Shown: positions 21,540 to 33,343, counted from the first letter of the stretch. The stretch is 64,000 nucleotides of DNA from Capra hircus (GCF_001704415.2 NC_030826.1:57431362-57495361), one strand, 5' to 3'. Numbers and translations are program-made. Notes: generated by a model not told the origin, from the sequence alone.

Positions 21540-22285
21540 ATTTTTTATTTGGTAATTGATGTGAAATTCACATAACATAAAGTTAACTGTGTTATGTGTC
21601 TGTAGTTAGTTTTGGCTGCACACTGGGGCTTGCCGGATGTTCTCTGACCAGGAATTGAACCCAGGCCGCGGCTGCGAAAGCCTGGAATCCTATCTGCTAG
21701 GCCCCCAGGGAACTCCTAAAGTTGGCCATTTTGAAGTGAACCATTCAATGACACTTGGTACCTTCGCAGTTTTGTGTAACTAACACTGCTATCTAGTTCC
21801 AGAACATTTTTCATCCCCCCGCAAAAAGGAAACCCCCATCCCCATTAAGCCGTCACTCCCCACCCCTCCCTCACCCCCAAGCCCTGGTCACCACAAATCT
21901 TCCTTCTGTTTCTGTCGATTCACCCATTTTTGGCTATTTTTCTATAAATGCAACCATACAGTATGTGACCTTTTGTGTCTGTTTTTTTTTTTTTTTCCTC
22001 TTTAAACTCAGCATAATGTTTTCAGGTTTCATCAACGCTGTAGCCTGTGTCAGAACCTCGCTCCTTTTTGTCTGAACGCTGCTCCACTGCCTGGTTATGT
22101 CGTGTTGGGTTCCCATTGATCCACTGCTGGACATTCGGGTTGTCTCCACCTCTGGGCAGCTGTGAACAGCCCTGCTGTGGATGTGGGGGTACAGGGGTAC
22201 AGGATTCGTTTGTACACTCTAATTCTCAATTCCTGGGGGTGGATATCACGATCTCCGTTTAACCAGTTGTTAGGTCATTCCAGGT
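21540..22285 (-). mobile_element. L1M fragment, - strand, split by a CHR SINE
   Basis: Reverse L1 landmarks: 'aattcacataacataaagtt' before the SINE and 'ttggccattttgaagtg', 'taacactgctatctagttcc', 'aaccatacagtatgtgacct' and 'ctgctggacattcgggttgt' after it. Confidence 0.8.
21585..21716 (-). mobile_element. CHR-type SINE with 7-bp TSD
   Basis: Reversed CHR ('gaccaggaattgaacccagg' at 21648, 'aggcccccagggaactcc' at the end) flanked by taaagtt at 21578-21584 and 21717-21723. Confidence 0.88.
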
Positions 22286-22371
22286 GGGCAGTGTGGCTAG
22301 TGGCTCAGATGACTCACAGTTTGCTGGAGACACAAAGCTCTCTGGAGCTCAGCTCTGAATAAGAGGTGACC

Positions 22372-22580
22372 AGGGCTTCTCCAGTGGGCACTAGTGGTAA
22401 AGAACCTGCCTGCCAGTGCAGGAGGTATAAAGAGACATGGGTTTGATTCCTGGGTTGGGAAGATCCCATGGAGAAGGGAATGGCAGCCCACTCCAGTATT
22501 CTTGCCTGGAGAATTCCAGGGACAGAGGAGCCTGGCGGGCTATAGTCCATGGGGTCACAAAGAGTCTGAGCGCATACGAA
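22372..22580 (+). mobile_element. Bov-tA SINE
   Basis: 'gggcttctccagtgggcact' start, B-box-like 'gggtttgattcctgggttgg' at 22439, and Bov-A body to 'gtcacaaagagtctgagcgc'. The 3' end is diverged. Confidence 0.9.
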
Positions 22581-22799
22581 ATACATTTCTGACTATTTAC
22601 TGTCCATCCAAAACCCTTGGTGATCTTCCCCTCGGGTCCACGCCGTTTTGTCTTTTCTCTTTAAGATGGATTTTCCCCAGGGCTGTGCTCCAGGCACCTC
22701 CTTAGCTCCTTAGCTTCAGCTCAGGCCGGTCTTCTGCCCCCTGAGCCAAGCGTCAGCTGCTGCAGCGGGTTCTCAGGCTGTGCCCATCGTCATCTGAGC

Positions 22800-23260
22800 T
22801 TTTCCTCACGGTCTCCCTCTGCTGGGAACCACTTTCCTCCTTCACGTGTCAGCTGGCCAGTCCTTATTTAGGACCGGAGGCGTCCTTTCCTCCAGATGCG
22901 TTCCTGGAGTTCCCATCTGGGTGAAGTGCCCTGCCTCTCTAGAGGTAGCCCTCTCCGCCAAGCCCCTGCCTGGCACTTGCTTCCCTGGTGAACTGTCAGC
23001 TCCTTGTGGGCAGTGTCTTGATCTGTCTTGTTTGCCCTGAATCCCCAGCACCTGCCACAGAGCACGTGGCCTGGAGCTGGGGCCTCAGAGCATCATTCGT
23101 TTGAGGATGGAGTGAGTGTGTGTTTGATCCCGGAACTCTATTCATCGCTGCATCCTCCCGCTTACACCAGTGCCTGGATCAGGCTGGAAGCTGTGGCCCC
23201 GCTAATACCTCCCCACGCAATAGACACTTCCTAAATGTGGGATCACTGAATGAAAAGGAG
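22800..23260 (+). repeat. L2 LINE 3' end(s), + strand
   Basis: 'gtcagctccttgtgggcagt' (22997), 'gtcttgtttgccctgaatcc' (23026) and 'cagcacctgccacagagca' are the L2 3' signature. A second 3'-end-like piece ('aactctattcatcgctgcat' at 23133, 'cctaaatgtgggatcactga') follows. Confidence 0.75.
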
Positions 23261-23296
23261 AATTATATGAACTGCGTGCCTTTACATTTGTGCGTA

Positions 23297-23525
23297 GCTC
23301 CAGTACTTTGGTCACCTGATGTGAAGAGCCAACTCATTGGAAAAGATCTGATGCTGGGAAAGATTGTGGGGGAGACGGGGATGACAGAGGATGAGATGGC
23401 TAGATAGCATCACTAGCTCAATGGACGTGGATTTGAGCAAATTCCGGGAGATGGTGAAGGACAGGGAAGCCTGGCGTGCTGCAGTCCACAGGGTCACAGA
23501 GTCTGACACAAGTTAGTGACAGGAC
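23297..23525 (+). mobile_element. BovB LINE 3' end, + strand
   Basis: 'ctccagtactttggtcacct' to 'gacacaagttagtgacagg'. About 230 bp of the 3' non-coding tail only. Confidence 0.88.
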
Positions 23526-23644
23526 AACAATATGTATATGTGCATGTGGGTTTTTAGAAAAGAAAAACCCAGAATGCATTCCAAGTAAAGTGCCTGCAAG
23601 GAGAAGGCTGGCTTTGTGCAGAATCAGGTGATCAAATGAGCTAA

Positions 23645-23860
23645 AACAGGGTCAGCATACTTTTTTAAGAACGACAAGAAAGTAAATATTTTGCACTTTG
23701 CAGACCGCATATGGTCTCTGTTGCCTTTTCCTTTCCTCTTCCTTCCTTACAATCCTTTAAAAATGTGAAAAACATCCGTAACTCACAGGCCTTAAAAGAC
23801 AGGGCCCTGGCTGCATCTGGAACCCGGGCTGCCGTCTGTGGCCTCTTATTCTCAAGGTCA
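23645..23860 (+). mobile_element. hAT-type DNA transposon remnant (MER33-like)
   Basis: 'ggtcagcatacttttttaag' then 'agtaaatattttgcactttg' and 'ccgcatatggtctctgttg' match the 5' part of a mammalian hAT-Charlie MITE. The exact family name is from memory and uncertain. Confidence 0.5.
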
Positions 23861-24183
23861 TTCAAGGCCAGGCGCTTTTTAAACTTGGCATTAATGCTCT
23901 CATGTTATACATGCATTTATACGCTGGCTTTTTTCCCCTCCATTTGTTAAAATCATATATGTTAACTATAAAAAAAAAATCTAGAGAATAGAAAAGTTCC
24001 GGGAGATAAGAAAAGTCTACTTTTAATCTCGCCACATGGGAGCAACTATAATTCATGTCTTGGAACATTTGCTTTCTGTATCTTTTCCTGTTGCCTTTTT
24101 CTCTGGGTGGGAAATGTCACAAGAATAACTCACAGTCGTGGAACGTGTATTGTGGGCGTGCACGTTGCATGCGTAGTCCTGTG
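23861..24183. other. Unassigned AT-rich sequence
   Basis: No repeat or gene recognised. An A9 run lies near 23970. Confidence 0.5.
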
Positions 24184-24392
24184 CGTGCTCAGTTGCTCAG
24201 TCGTGTCCGACTCCTTGTGACCCCATGGACTATAGCCCACCAGGCTCCTCTGTCCATGGAATTTCCTAGACAAGAATACTGGAGTGGGTTACCATTTCCT
24301 TCTCCAGGGGATCTTCCCAATCCAAGGGTTGAACCCTCATCTCCTGCATTGGCAGACGGATTCTTTACCACTGCACCACCTGGGAAACCACA
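24184..24392 (-). mobile_element. Bov-tA SINE with 11-bp TSD
   Basis: Reversed, well preserved ('cagttgctcagtcgtgtccg' at 24190). Perfect direct repeats gtagtcctgtg at 24173-24183 and 24393-24403. Confidence 0.95.
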
Positions 24393-24403
24393 GTAGTCCT
24401 GTG

Positions 24404-24535
24404 GGGTCAGTGGTATTGTTAATTTCATTTGACAGACGAGGAAACTGAGGCTCATTTCTGTGATGCGAATGATCTAGATTCAGAAGGACCCATCTCACTA
24501 AGCAGCAAGCCCAGGATGCTCAGGTGGTGATTGAA
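24404..24535 (-). repeat. MIR SINE, - strand
   Basis: 'tttgacagacgaggaaactg' and 'aggctca' (24429-24453) are the reversed MIR core. The remainder is degraded. Confidence 0.7.
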
Positions 24536-25198
24536 GGTGCATGGGTTGCAAAGGAGCCTTTGTCCCTGGGCCCCTGGGCAGCTGGAATAGTAGGGTACTT
24601 CGTTATTGCAGCAAAACACAGCTCATCCTAATCCATACCCCGAACCACTGAGACCTGTGGGTACAATCGATGTTAGTTGTATCATGCCATCCAGAGGGCT
24701 TCTGTACTCTGGTAGAGATGCCAGAGGCATTTTGGTGGGATGCTGTCTGTTTATGTGTGTGTTTTGTTGATGAAAAATTAATCAGTTGATCTAAGATAGA
24801 AATGGAAAATGTTATTTGAGCCAAAAAGAAGATTATAACCCAGGGACGGCATCTCACAAAACTCAGAACTGTTTCACCCACTAGGAGTCAAGGCACAGTC
24901 ATACAAGTTTTTGAGACAGAGGGCCGCACGTTAGAAAGAAAGAAAGTGAAAGTGTCAGTCGCATCCAACTCTTTTCAACCATATGGACCCTGTCCATGGG
25001 TTTCTCCAGGCAAGAAATTATTGACAGTTAACAGTCCAGATCCAAGCGTCATCATGATGGGTGATGTGACCTCTTGCAAAATCAAAAAGGAATGTTATCT
25101 TTTAAGGAGTTGTCTTGTTGACACTGGGAGAGATTGCCCTTTCTGGTTGAGCAACTTTTCTGCCAACTGGGGGAGGTTTGGTCAATGTCTAATGCAGA
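24536..25198. other. Unassigned, possibly LTR-derived sequence
   Basis: The stretch around 24780-24935 ('gttatttgagccaaaaagaa', 'actgtttcacccactaggag') and 25013-25198 has the look of a dispersed LTR-type repeat, but I could not name it. It contains a Bov-A fragment at 24935-25012. Confidence 0.3.
24935..25012 (-). mobile_element. Bov-tA/Bov-A fragment, - strand
   Basis: Only the 3' part remains: 'gaaagtgaaagtgtcagtcg' and 'ccatgggtttctccaggcaa'. An internal deletion and loss of the head leave about 78 bp. Confidence 0.82.
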
Positions 25199-25748
25199 TA
25201 CACTGCAATCATGAAATTAAGACGCTTGCTCCTTGGAAGGAACGCTATGGCCAACCTAGACAGCATTTGAAAAAGCAGAGACATGACTGCCAACACAGGT
25301 CTGTCTAGTCAAAGCTATGATTTTTCCAGTAGTCATGTACAGATGTGAGAATTGGACTATAAAGAAAGCTGAGCACCGAAGAATGGATGCTTTCAAATTG
25401 TGGTGTTGGAGAAGACTCTTGAGAGTCCCTTGGCCTGCAAGGAGATCCAGCCAGTCCATCCTCAAGGAAATCAGTCCTGAATACTCATTGAAAGGACTGA
25501 TGCTGAAGCTGAAAGCTCCAATACTTTGGCCACCCGATGTGAAGAGCTGACTCATTTGTAAAGACCCTGATACTGGGAAAGATTGAGGGTGGAAGGAGAA
25601 GGGGACGTCAGAGGATGAGATGGTTGGATGGCATCACCAACTCAATGCACTTGAGTTTGAGTGAACTCCAGGAGATAGTGAAGGACAGGGAGGCCTGGCT
25701 TGCTGCAGTCCATGGGGTCGCAAAGAGTCGGACACGACTGAGCAACAA
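25199..25748 (+). mobile_element. BovB LINE 3' fragment, + strand
   Basis: From 'cactgcaatcatgaaattaa' (end of the RT region) to 'cacgactgagcaac'. A short frame at 25317-25550 preserves C-terminal RT residues including MYRCENWTIKKAE. Later codons are broken. Confidence 0.92.
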
Positions 25749-26565
25749 GGATGCAGATACGAGACGCAGAGTGGGAGTGGGGGGAGGAAACCCAAAGGCA
25801 GAGGACATTGTTTATGTTTGAGATTTACTTTTCTTGCCGTAAAATATGATTTTGATTTCACAGCTTCCTCATTGATCAGTTACCTTGTTTGGACTCCCTT
25901 GGGAAGCAAAAGAGGACAGAATTAAAAGGGCTGCTTGTCACTGCTTTCAGCTCGCCCCTGAGTTCCACTGCGGAAGGAAAGCAAGTGGGCAGCCGCACAC
26001 GCCTGTCCCCCAGGACAATGAAGTGTGATGTCCAGGTGAGGCTGAGGTCCTCACTTCCTCAGTCCCAGGGGCTTCGGGTTCTTCTCGGCATGTTTTCACA
26101 GTCACCCCTGGCTTTCTCCTCCCCGTCCTCTCCTGACAGCCTTCGGAAAAATAATTGCCTGCTTTGTCTGACACCCGATCCTGACTCTGCTCGCCCCTCC
26201 CCATTTTGCCGGGAGGGCTTGCATATCAAGTTTCCAGATGGCACAGCGCGTGGCATTTGGAGGAGTCCCAGCAGACTGGCTCCTCAGTGATGCCCAGGCT
26301 TCCTCCGATCCAGGATCAGAGCAATTTAGGGCAGGGCTGGCTGGTAGTGTCTGTGGAAGTGCAAGCTTGTGTTGGGCTCACCTGCTGAGCGAGTTCCGGT
26401 TTGGCATCACAGCTGGGGCCGTTCTGGCTTATTTATAGTTCATGATGCTATACTAGAGGATATCCCATAATGGCATTAGGCTTTATGTAGCAGCACAGCA
26501 TTAGATATATTGCGTCTTCATTCCTTCTAACGCCCCCACGCTGCCCACCGAGGTTGCGTTAAAAC
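25749..26565. other. Unassigned sequence
   Basis: No repeat or gene recognised. A 133-codon + frame (25889-26290) has no recognisable domain. Confidence 0.5.
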
Positions 26566-26698
26566 TTCTTCTCTTTTGTGTTTGGCCGCACTGAGCTTTA
26601 GATGAGGTCTTGGTTCCCCAACCAGGGATCGAACTCACACACCCTGCAATGAAAGCATGGAGTCTTAACCACGGGACCCCCAGGGAAGCCCCTACAGC
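26566..26698 (-). mobile_element. CHR-type SINE, - strand
   Basis: 'gtttggccgcactgagcttt', reversed B box 'accagggatcgaactcacac' at 26620, and end 'acgggacccccagggaagcc'. Confidence 0.9.
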
Positions 26699-26699
26699 G

Positions 26700-26935
26700 T
26701 CTTTAGAGGTGGTGTGTCGTACAGGGTCACGCAGGACCTTTGATCAAATTGCCCTTGATTCATAGGACTGTGCGTCTTGGGGCAGTTGCTTAACCGCTCT
26801 GAGCCTTGGTATCCTTATCTGTAAAATGGGTACAATCCTACCTGAGAGTGTGGCCGTGAGGATTAATAAGTTCCTGTGGAGTACCTAACAGAGTCTGGCC
26901 AGCATACAGTCGGCATTTAATAGATATGAGTTGCA
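26700..26935 (+). repeat. MIR SINE, + strand
   Basis: One of the best MIR copies here: 'cttggggcagttgcttaacc' (26777), 'tgagccttggtatccttatc', 'tgtaaaatgggtacaatcct' (26819), 'gaggattaataag' and 'gtcggcatttaatagatat'. Confidence 0.92.
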
Positions 26936-27699
26936 TCAACACATGTGGAAGCTGCTGGGGATACCTTCTTGGTCATGTTTCTTATTGGCATAAATTGTGG
27001 GCACAGGCTTAACAAGGCGTGTGTGTGTGTTGCTTCTTCTCTCTTAATCCCGTCTCTGTGGTTATCGTCACAGAAAATAGATCAGCTCCATTCGCCTCTG
27101 TGGACTCCTCTGTGGTCTGGCTTTCCTTGCATCTTCACTGAGATGTTTCAGCAGGGACCACCTCCCCCGCCCCGCCCCGCCCCGGACTTTTGCTTTCTTT
27201 GCGATTGTGCTCTGTGGCTCAGTGATCAGATGAGTTTTTATAACCACAAGGAGGACCCTGAGGCAGCTGCGTGCATCAGAATCACGGTGCAAGGGGCATC
27301 TGGACCCGCGTGCTTCTGTCGACCTTTGCTGCCTTCTGTCCTCGGCTGAGTCTGTTCTTCCCTTTTCCTCCTTACCCGCTACGGCCCTGTCCCCACCAAG
27401 TCTATTTTTCTTTGCTTCGTTTAGTGCCAGACTTTGGCACCAGTCATTCTGCCGGTGCCAGGGATCAAAAGCCTTATAATTAGATGGGCAAGCAGAGCAG
27501 TAGTTGCTATGCTGGAAGAGTGTGAGATGAGAGCCTGGGAAGGCAGCGCTCCCAGGGCAGTGCCCGAGGGCTTGCGGGAGTTGGTGCTTGAATTTAGACT
27601 TAAAGGTTAAGTTGGAATTCGTCAGGTGGGTGGCGTTGACAGGCGGTGGTGGAGTATACATTTCAGACAAAGGGAACACTGGGTCTAAAGGTGCGCTGC
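26936..27699. other. Unassigned sequence with GC-box tract
   Basis: No repeat or gene recognised. 27161-27185 contains four C-runs (- strand: GGGGCGGGG repeats) that look like overlapping Sp1 boxes. A 203-codon - strand frame overlaps it without domains. Confidence 0.45.
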
Positions 27700-27832
27700 A
27701 GGACTCGCCGGATGGTCCAGGGGTTGAGACTCCGCGGTCCTAACACAGAGGGTACAAGTTCAGTTCCTGGCCAGGGAAGATCCTGTGTGCTGTGTTGCGT
27801 GACCAAACTAAAGAAAAAGCAAAGAAAGTGCC
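27700..27832 (+). mobile_element. CHR-type SINE
   Basis: 'ggactcgccggatggtccag' (diverged start) and 'cagttcctggccagggaaga', ending in an A-rich 'aaagaaaaagcaaagaaa' tail. Confidence 0.85.
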
Positions 27833-27879
27833 CTGTAGCAGGCTGACCACTTCATCGTTTTGTTACGGTACCAGGCGTT

Positions 27880-28235
27880 ATGTATTCGTTAGCCATTGCT
27901 GCCTAACAACCACAAGACTTCAGTGACGCAGCACCATCTGTCAGGACTGATCTCCCAGCTGCCTGTAAACTGACTGGGACATCTCTGCACGTGTCCGTTG
28001 GGTGCACGCCTGCTTCTGCCTCCAGCTTGGAGGGCAGCTGGCCTCGATGGCTTGAAGCTGCAGGACCTCAGGTGGGCAGGCTGACTCTGCTCCTGTATCT
28101 CGTCACCTGCTTTGGGTCAGGGCATATCCTTCTCGAAGCCAGGGCAGAACCATAAAAGGAGGGGCAGAAACCAACAGGGCCTGGGAGGGCTGAGGCCCAG
28201 AACTGACCCCCGGATACTTCTGTCCGTGTAGTATT
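27880..28235. repeat. Possible ancient LTR-like repeat
   Basis: Opens 'attcgttagccattgctgcc' and 'taacaaccacaagacttcag', a start seen in dispersed mammalian LTR-like repeats. I cannot name the family. Confidence 0.35.
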
Positions 28236-28345
28236 GCCTGACGCCGTGCTTCCAGACTTCAGGCCTCCGGAGCCGTGAGAGAGCACGTTTCCGCTGTTTT
28301 AAGCCTCTAGTTTGTGGTAATTTGTGATGGCCGCCCTACACACTC
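28236..28345 (+). mobile_element. MLT1 3' tail fragment, + strand
   Basis: 'ttccagacttcaggcctccg', 'gctgttttaagcctctagtt' and 'tgtggtaatttgtgatgg' follow the MLT1 3' end order. Confidence 0.55.
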
Positions 28346-28619
28346 ATAGTGCAGGAAGATAAACCATGCCTGTGAGAAGACCGTGACAGGATGCAGAGAG
28401 AAGTCAAGAGCTGGGGCCCAAGACTGCCCCTGCCACACAGAGCGTGGTGGTGGAGAGAGGTGGGCCAGGGCAGGTGGGCGGATTGCACACGGAGGGTGAG
28501 GCACAGTCTCAGAAAGCTTGGCTTTTATCCTGTAGGCAGCAGTGAGAATGAAGGTCTTCGTGAAGCTCTCCCTCAGATCTGCGTTCTTTCCCGTCCGAAA
28601 GACATCTCTGGGGTGGGAG

Positions 28620-28808
28620 GGGACCTCCCTGGCAGTCCAGTAGCTAAGACCCCGAGATCCCAGTGCAGGGGGCCCAGGTTCGATCCCTGGTCAGGGAACT
28701 AGATCCCACATGCCACAACTAGGAGTTTGCACGCCAGAGCTGAAATATCTTCTATGTCACTATGAAGACACAGTGCAACCAAATAGATAATTTTTTTTTT
28801 TTTTTAAG
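28620..28808 (+). mobile_element. CHR-type SINE
   Basis: 'ggacctccctggcagtccag' and 'gttcgatccctggtcaggga' (28679), tail 'accaaatagataa' followed by a T15 run rather than poly(A). Confidence 0.88.
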
Positions 28809-28920
28809 AAGGAAGGCTCTGGAGTGATGGAGGGCAGTGTGGAGGATGCTAGTCTAGACTCAGGCTATGACAGTAAGCCCGGTGAGAAAAGAGGGGCGTG
28901 AGAATCAGGGTAGCACTTTA

Positions 28921-29123
28921 GAAAGTGAAAGTGTTAATTGCTCAGTCATGTCGGACTGTTTGTGACCCTGCTAGGCTCCTCTGTCCATGGAATTCTCCAG
29001 GCAAGAATACTGAAGTGGGTAGCCTTTCCCGTCTCCAGGGGATCTTCCCCAACCTAGGGATCAAACCCAGGTCTCCCACATTGCAAGCAGATTCTTTACC
29101 GTCCGAGCCACCATGGAAGCCCA
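28921..29123 (-). mobile_element. Bov-tA SINE, - strand
   Basis: Starts with the 3' 'gaaagtgaaagtgttaattg' and ends with the reversed head 'gagccaccatggaagccc'. It lacks about ten bases in the 'ccatggactgtagcc' part. Confidence 0.9.
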
Positions 29124-29189
29124 ATGACAAAAAGAATGCATTTAAAGTGTGCTGACATTAAAATAAAAATACAAAAGCAAGAGCTTCTC

Positions 29190-30034
29190 TCTGAGCAAAG
29201 ACACTCTAAATTACATCCACATTAAAGCCTTGTGAGTTCTTTGCAGTGCATACAGCTGACACAAAGTACTGGTATCTAGAATATATAAAGAGCTGCCACA
29301 AATCGATGAAAAAGGGGCAACCCATTCACTTTAAGAAAAGCAGAAAAACAAACAGACGAACAATTTGATTAGGAATTTCAGAGAAGGAAACCCTAAAGGC
29401 CCGACAGATATGTGCAGAGATGTCCGACAACATCACTAGTAATTGGGGAAATGCCGCTTAAATTCTTATTCTTTATATCTGACAAAAAATGAAAAAAATT
29501 GGTAGTACTAGCCGTTAACAAGATTTGGGCAAATGGGAGCCTGCATCCACAGTTGGTGAGAGTGCAAACTAATGCAGCCATCTGGGATAGTTTGGAAATC
29601 TATAGTAAAACTGAAGATGCACGTATTATGTGACCAAGCATTCCAGTTTCAGAGCATCGCTAGAAGTCCTTGCAAAGATACACAAGGAGCCAGGCATGGG
29701 AACAGTCACAGAGGGTTTCTTGTAATGGTGAAAAATTGGAAGTAAAATACCAGTCCTCAGATGAGTGGATGATTAAACTGTGATAAATGCATAAAATAGT
29801 GTACTAAGCTGCAGTTAAAACGCATGAGCTAGACCTATAAATCAACCAAGATAAATGTCCAATATTTAGCAGAAACCAGAAGTAAATTGCAGATTGCTGC
29901 ACCTGGCAAAATACTGTTTATTTAAAGTCTGAAACTGTGTAAAGTAACATTACCTATTTTATATATGAAATTATATAAGCTATGAAAAGTATAAAAACAT
30001 GGCTAAGAAGAGTGCCCACGAGCTTTTCCAGATA
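29190..30034 (+). mobile_element. L1M ORF2/3' region, + strand
   Basis: 'gagcttctctctgagcaaag' (29182), 'tggtatctagaatatataaa', 'acatcactagtaattgggga' (29431), 'gttggtgagagtgcaaacta' (29553) and 'gtgataaatgcataaaatag' are in L1 order. No open frame survives. A BovB interrupts it at 30035. Confidence 0.8.
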
Positions 30035-30847
30035 GTTCAGTTCAGTCATTCAGTCATATCCGACTCTTTGTGACCCCATAGACTGCCAAGTATCCCTGTC
30101 CATCAGAAACTCGGGAGCTTGCTCAAACTCATGTCCATTGAGTCCGGTGATGCCATCCAACCATCTCATCCTCTGTCGTCCCCTTCTCCTCCCACCTTCA
30201 ATCTTTCCCAGCATCAGGGTCTTTTCCAGTGAGTCAACTCTTCACATCAGGTGGCCCAAGTATTGGAGTTTCAGCTTCAGCGTCAATCCTTCCAATGAAT
30301 ATTCAGGACTGATTTCCTTTAGGATGGACTCGTTGGATCTCCTTGCAGTCCAAGGGACTCTCAAGAGTCTTCTCCAACACCAGAGTCCAAAAGCATCAAT
30401 TCTTTGTCACTCAGCTTTCCCTATAGTCCAACTCTCACGTCCATACATGACCACTGGAAAAACCATAGCCTTGACTAGACAGACCTTTGTTGGCAAAGTA
30501 ATGTCTCTGCTTTTGAATATGCTGTCTGGGTTGGTCATAGCTTTTCTTCCAAGGAGAAAGCATCTTTTAATTTCATGGCTGCAGTCACCATCTGCAGTGA
30601 TTTTGGAGCCCCCCAAAATAAAGTCCGACACTGTTTCCCTTGTTTCCCCATCTGTTTGCCATGAAGTGATAGGACCGATGCCATGATCTTAGTGTTTTGA
30701 ATGTTGGGTTTTAAGCTAGCTTTTTCACTCTCCTCTTTCACTTTCATCAAGAGGCTCTTCAGTTCCTCTTCTCTTTCTGCCATAAGGGTGGTGTCATTTG
30801 CATATCTGAGGTTATTGATATTTTTTCCCAGCAATCTTGATTCTAGC
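30035..30847 (-). mobile_element. BovB LINE, 8-bp TSD, mutated YADD
   Basis: Perfect TSD tccagata at 30027-30034 and 30848-30855. 813 bp of BovB 3' end. The RT catalytic box at 30793-30804 reads Tyr-Ala-Asn-Asp, so the first catalytic Asp is lost. Frames are interrupted. Confidence 0.96.
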
Positions 30848-31146
30848 TCCAGATATTTAGTATCTTTTAATTGGTGTGGGGAGGAGACAAGAACTTCTGT
30901 TCTTTCTGCAGCATTTGATTTTAAAAATCTGAATCAAATATAGTAAAAGGTTAACCTTTATTAAATGTAGGTGAGAGATATGTAGATTTTGATCCTATTA
31001 TTTGCTTTACTTTTCTACATCTCTGAAATAGTTCCCTCAGGAGGAGTCTTAAAAACTGTAGATAAAATTGTAAATACTAAAACTAAACGATGTCAAAATG
31101 AAGGAAGAAACTTGTATTTGGCATCAGTGGAGTTGGTGTTTTCGTG

Positions 31147-31638
31147 TTCAGTTCAGTTCAGTTCAGTTGCTCAGTCGTGCCCGACTCTTTGCGACCCCAT
31201 GAATCGTAGCACGTCAGGCCTCCCTGTCCATCACCAACTCCCGGAATTCACTCAGACTCATGTCCATTGAGTCCGTGATGCCATCCAGCCATCTCATCCT
31301 CTGTCGTCCCCTTCTCCTCCTGCCCCTAATCCCTCCCAGCATCAGAGTCTTTTCCAATGAGTCAACTCTTTGCATGAGGTGGCCAAAGTACTGGAGTTTC
31401 AGCTTTAGCATCATTCCTTCCAAAGTAATCCCAGGGTTGATCTCCTTCAGAATGGACTGGTTGGATCTCCTTGCAGTCCAAGGGACGCTCAAGAGTCTTC
31501 TCCAACGCCACTGTTCAAAAGCATCAATTCTTCAGCGCTCAGCCTTCTTCACAGTCCAACTCTCACATCCATGCATGACCACAGGAAAAACCATAGCCTT
31601 GACTAGGTGGACCTTAGTCAGCAAAGTAATGTCTCTGC
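31147..31638 (-). mobile_element. BovB LINE 3' fragment with TSD
   Basis: Four CAGTT units at the 3' end (31147-31168), 492 bp in total. Flanks tttcgtg (31140-31146) and tttcatg (31639-31645) form a 7-bp TSD with one change. Confidence 0.95.
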
Positions 31639-31952
31639 TTTCATGTAATGGTTGCCAAAATGTCTTCCACATTTTATGGTAATGGTCCCTGGCTTTGGAT
31701 CGTCACATAATGTAAGTGTTCTAAGTGTATGTGGGCTATACAAGATCGGTAGGATTTTGGTGTGAATGTGAATGTGTGTGTGTGTGGGAGGAGCGAGAAA
31801 GTAATAGAAGTATTATAAAGTCCTATCTAATAAAATTAAAGTGAAATTCCTCCCTTGAATGTATTCACACCGTTATACTTGAACGCCTCCTGTTTTTTCT
31901 TCCTGGTCATTTTGAAGCAACTGTTACTATTGCTAGTCTTGATAACTTTTGT
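31639..31952. other. Unassigned sequence
   Basis: No repeat recognised. A short TG run lies near 31773-31786. Confidence 0.5.
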
Positions 31953-32172
31953 TGTGGTTCGGTAGCTAAGTTGTGTCTTCTGACTCTGAGACCCCGTGGA
32001 CCACAGCACGCGAGGCTTTGCTGTCCTTCACCATCTCCTGGAGTTTGCTCGAGTTCATGTCCATTGAGTGGGTGATGCTCTCTAACCATCTCATCCCCTA
32101 CCTCCCCCTGCTCCTCCTGGCCTCAGTCTTTTCCAGCATCAGGGTCTTTGCCAGTGAGAGTGCTCTTCATCT
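31953..32172 (-). mobile_element. Old BovB 3' fragment, - strand
   Basis: 'cggtagctaagttgtgtctt' to 'gtctttgccagtgagag'. More diverged than its neighbours. Confidence 0.85.
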
Positions 32173-33189
32173 TGATCAGCCGGGCAGGACGCAGGGTAGT
32201 CCACACTGCCACTTCTCATTTTGGTGTTTAAACCCTCAGCCTAATGCTTGCTTCTGAGATGGAATGTTTATGATGTGATGCCTTTCATGCCATGAGCTGG
32301 AGAAGCCGTTTACAGCATCTTCCACAGGCAGCCCAGGAGTGTGAGCCAAATTACTCATTTCTGCACTGTGCAATCCAGGATGCCTCCTTGCTGAAAGTGA
32401 AAACTGATGACTGGGGAGCCTCTTCCAAAAGTCTTCATTCTATCCTTGGTGACAGTAATGTCCCCAGATAATTAAGTATTGTGATATCCATACGCAGAGT
32501 CCATCACTGGAAGAATAATACCCCAGGACTCAAATACTGATCGACACTCTTCTGCAACAGGCTGTGTTTAATTTTCCAGGCGGAAACTGATTTTTCTCTT
32601 CATGAATGCAAAACTCTACGTCTTGAAACAGTAGAATAAGAAACACTATCTTCACTCACAGCCTAGCTTGATAAACTATACCAGCTTAGGATGCATGACA
32701 GACTGTCATTATAAGTTAACATAATTCCCAAACACAATGCTAATTTCTTAGAAGATGCATTTAAAAAATTCTATTAAAAGATGAAAACAAAGACATCAGA
32801 CTACATTGTTTAAAGGTAATCTCTGTCCTTAAGACATATTTTGGGGTGGTGTAAACAGAATGATTTGACATAAATGGAATATTTATACTCTTGCTACTAT
32901 CATGTTTTAAGTCATAGTAGTTGCTCTAAGCAATTTAAGAGACATTTGGACCGGGTTCTCATTATTCATTGTTATCACAGGAAAATCATTTCATTGCAAA
33001 CAAAAGTATTAAGCAATTAGAAGAAAGGAGATACCAGAGAGACAAAAAGGATTTTAAAATGCAATCAAGATCCGGCTGTGCTGTGGGAGTCCAGCCTCCA
33101 GCCTTTAAGGAGGATGGCTGACTGTTTTCTTTAGTTGGTGGTGTTTTTTTTCTTTTCTTTTTGTTTTTTAAATTGATGTTGGACTTAAT
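32173..33189. other. Unassigned AT-rich sequence
   Basis: About 1 kb with no recognised repeat or gene. Confidence 0.5.
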
Positions 33190-33343
33190 CAAAATTCAAT
33201 CTTCTTCTCTGTGAAAGACATTGTTAAGAGAATGAAAAGATAAGCCAAGAGACTTGGAGAAAATATTGGTAAAACAGACATTTGATACAGGACTTATATC
33301 TGAAATATGCACATCAACTTTAAAGCAAACTTTAAAGTTATCA

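Noticed and set aside
27068..27679. 203-codon - strand frame
   Set aside because: Crosses a GC-box tract, has no domain and does not begin with a good ATG context.
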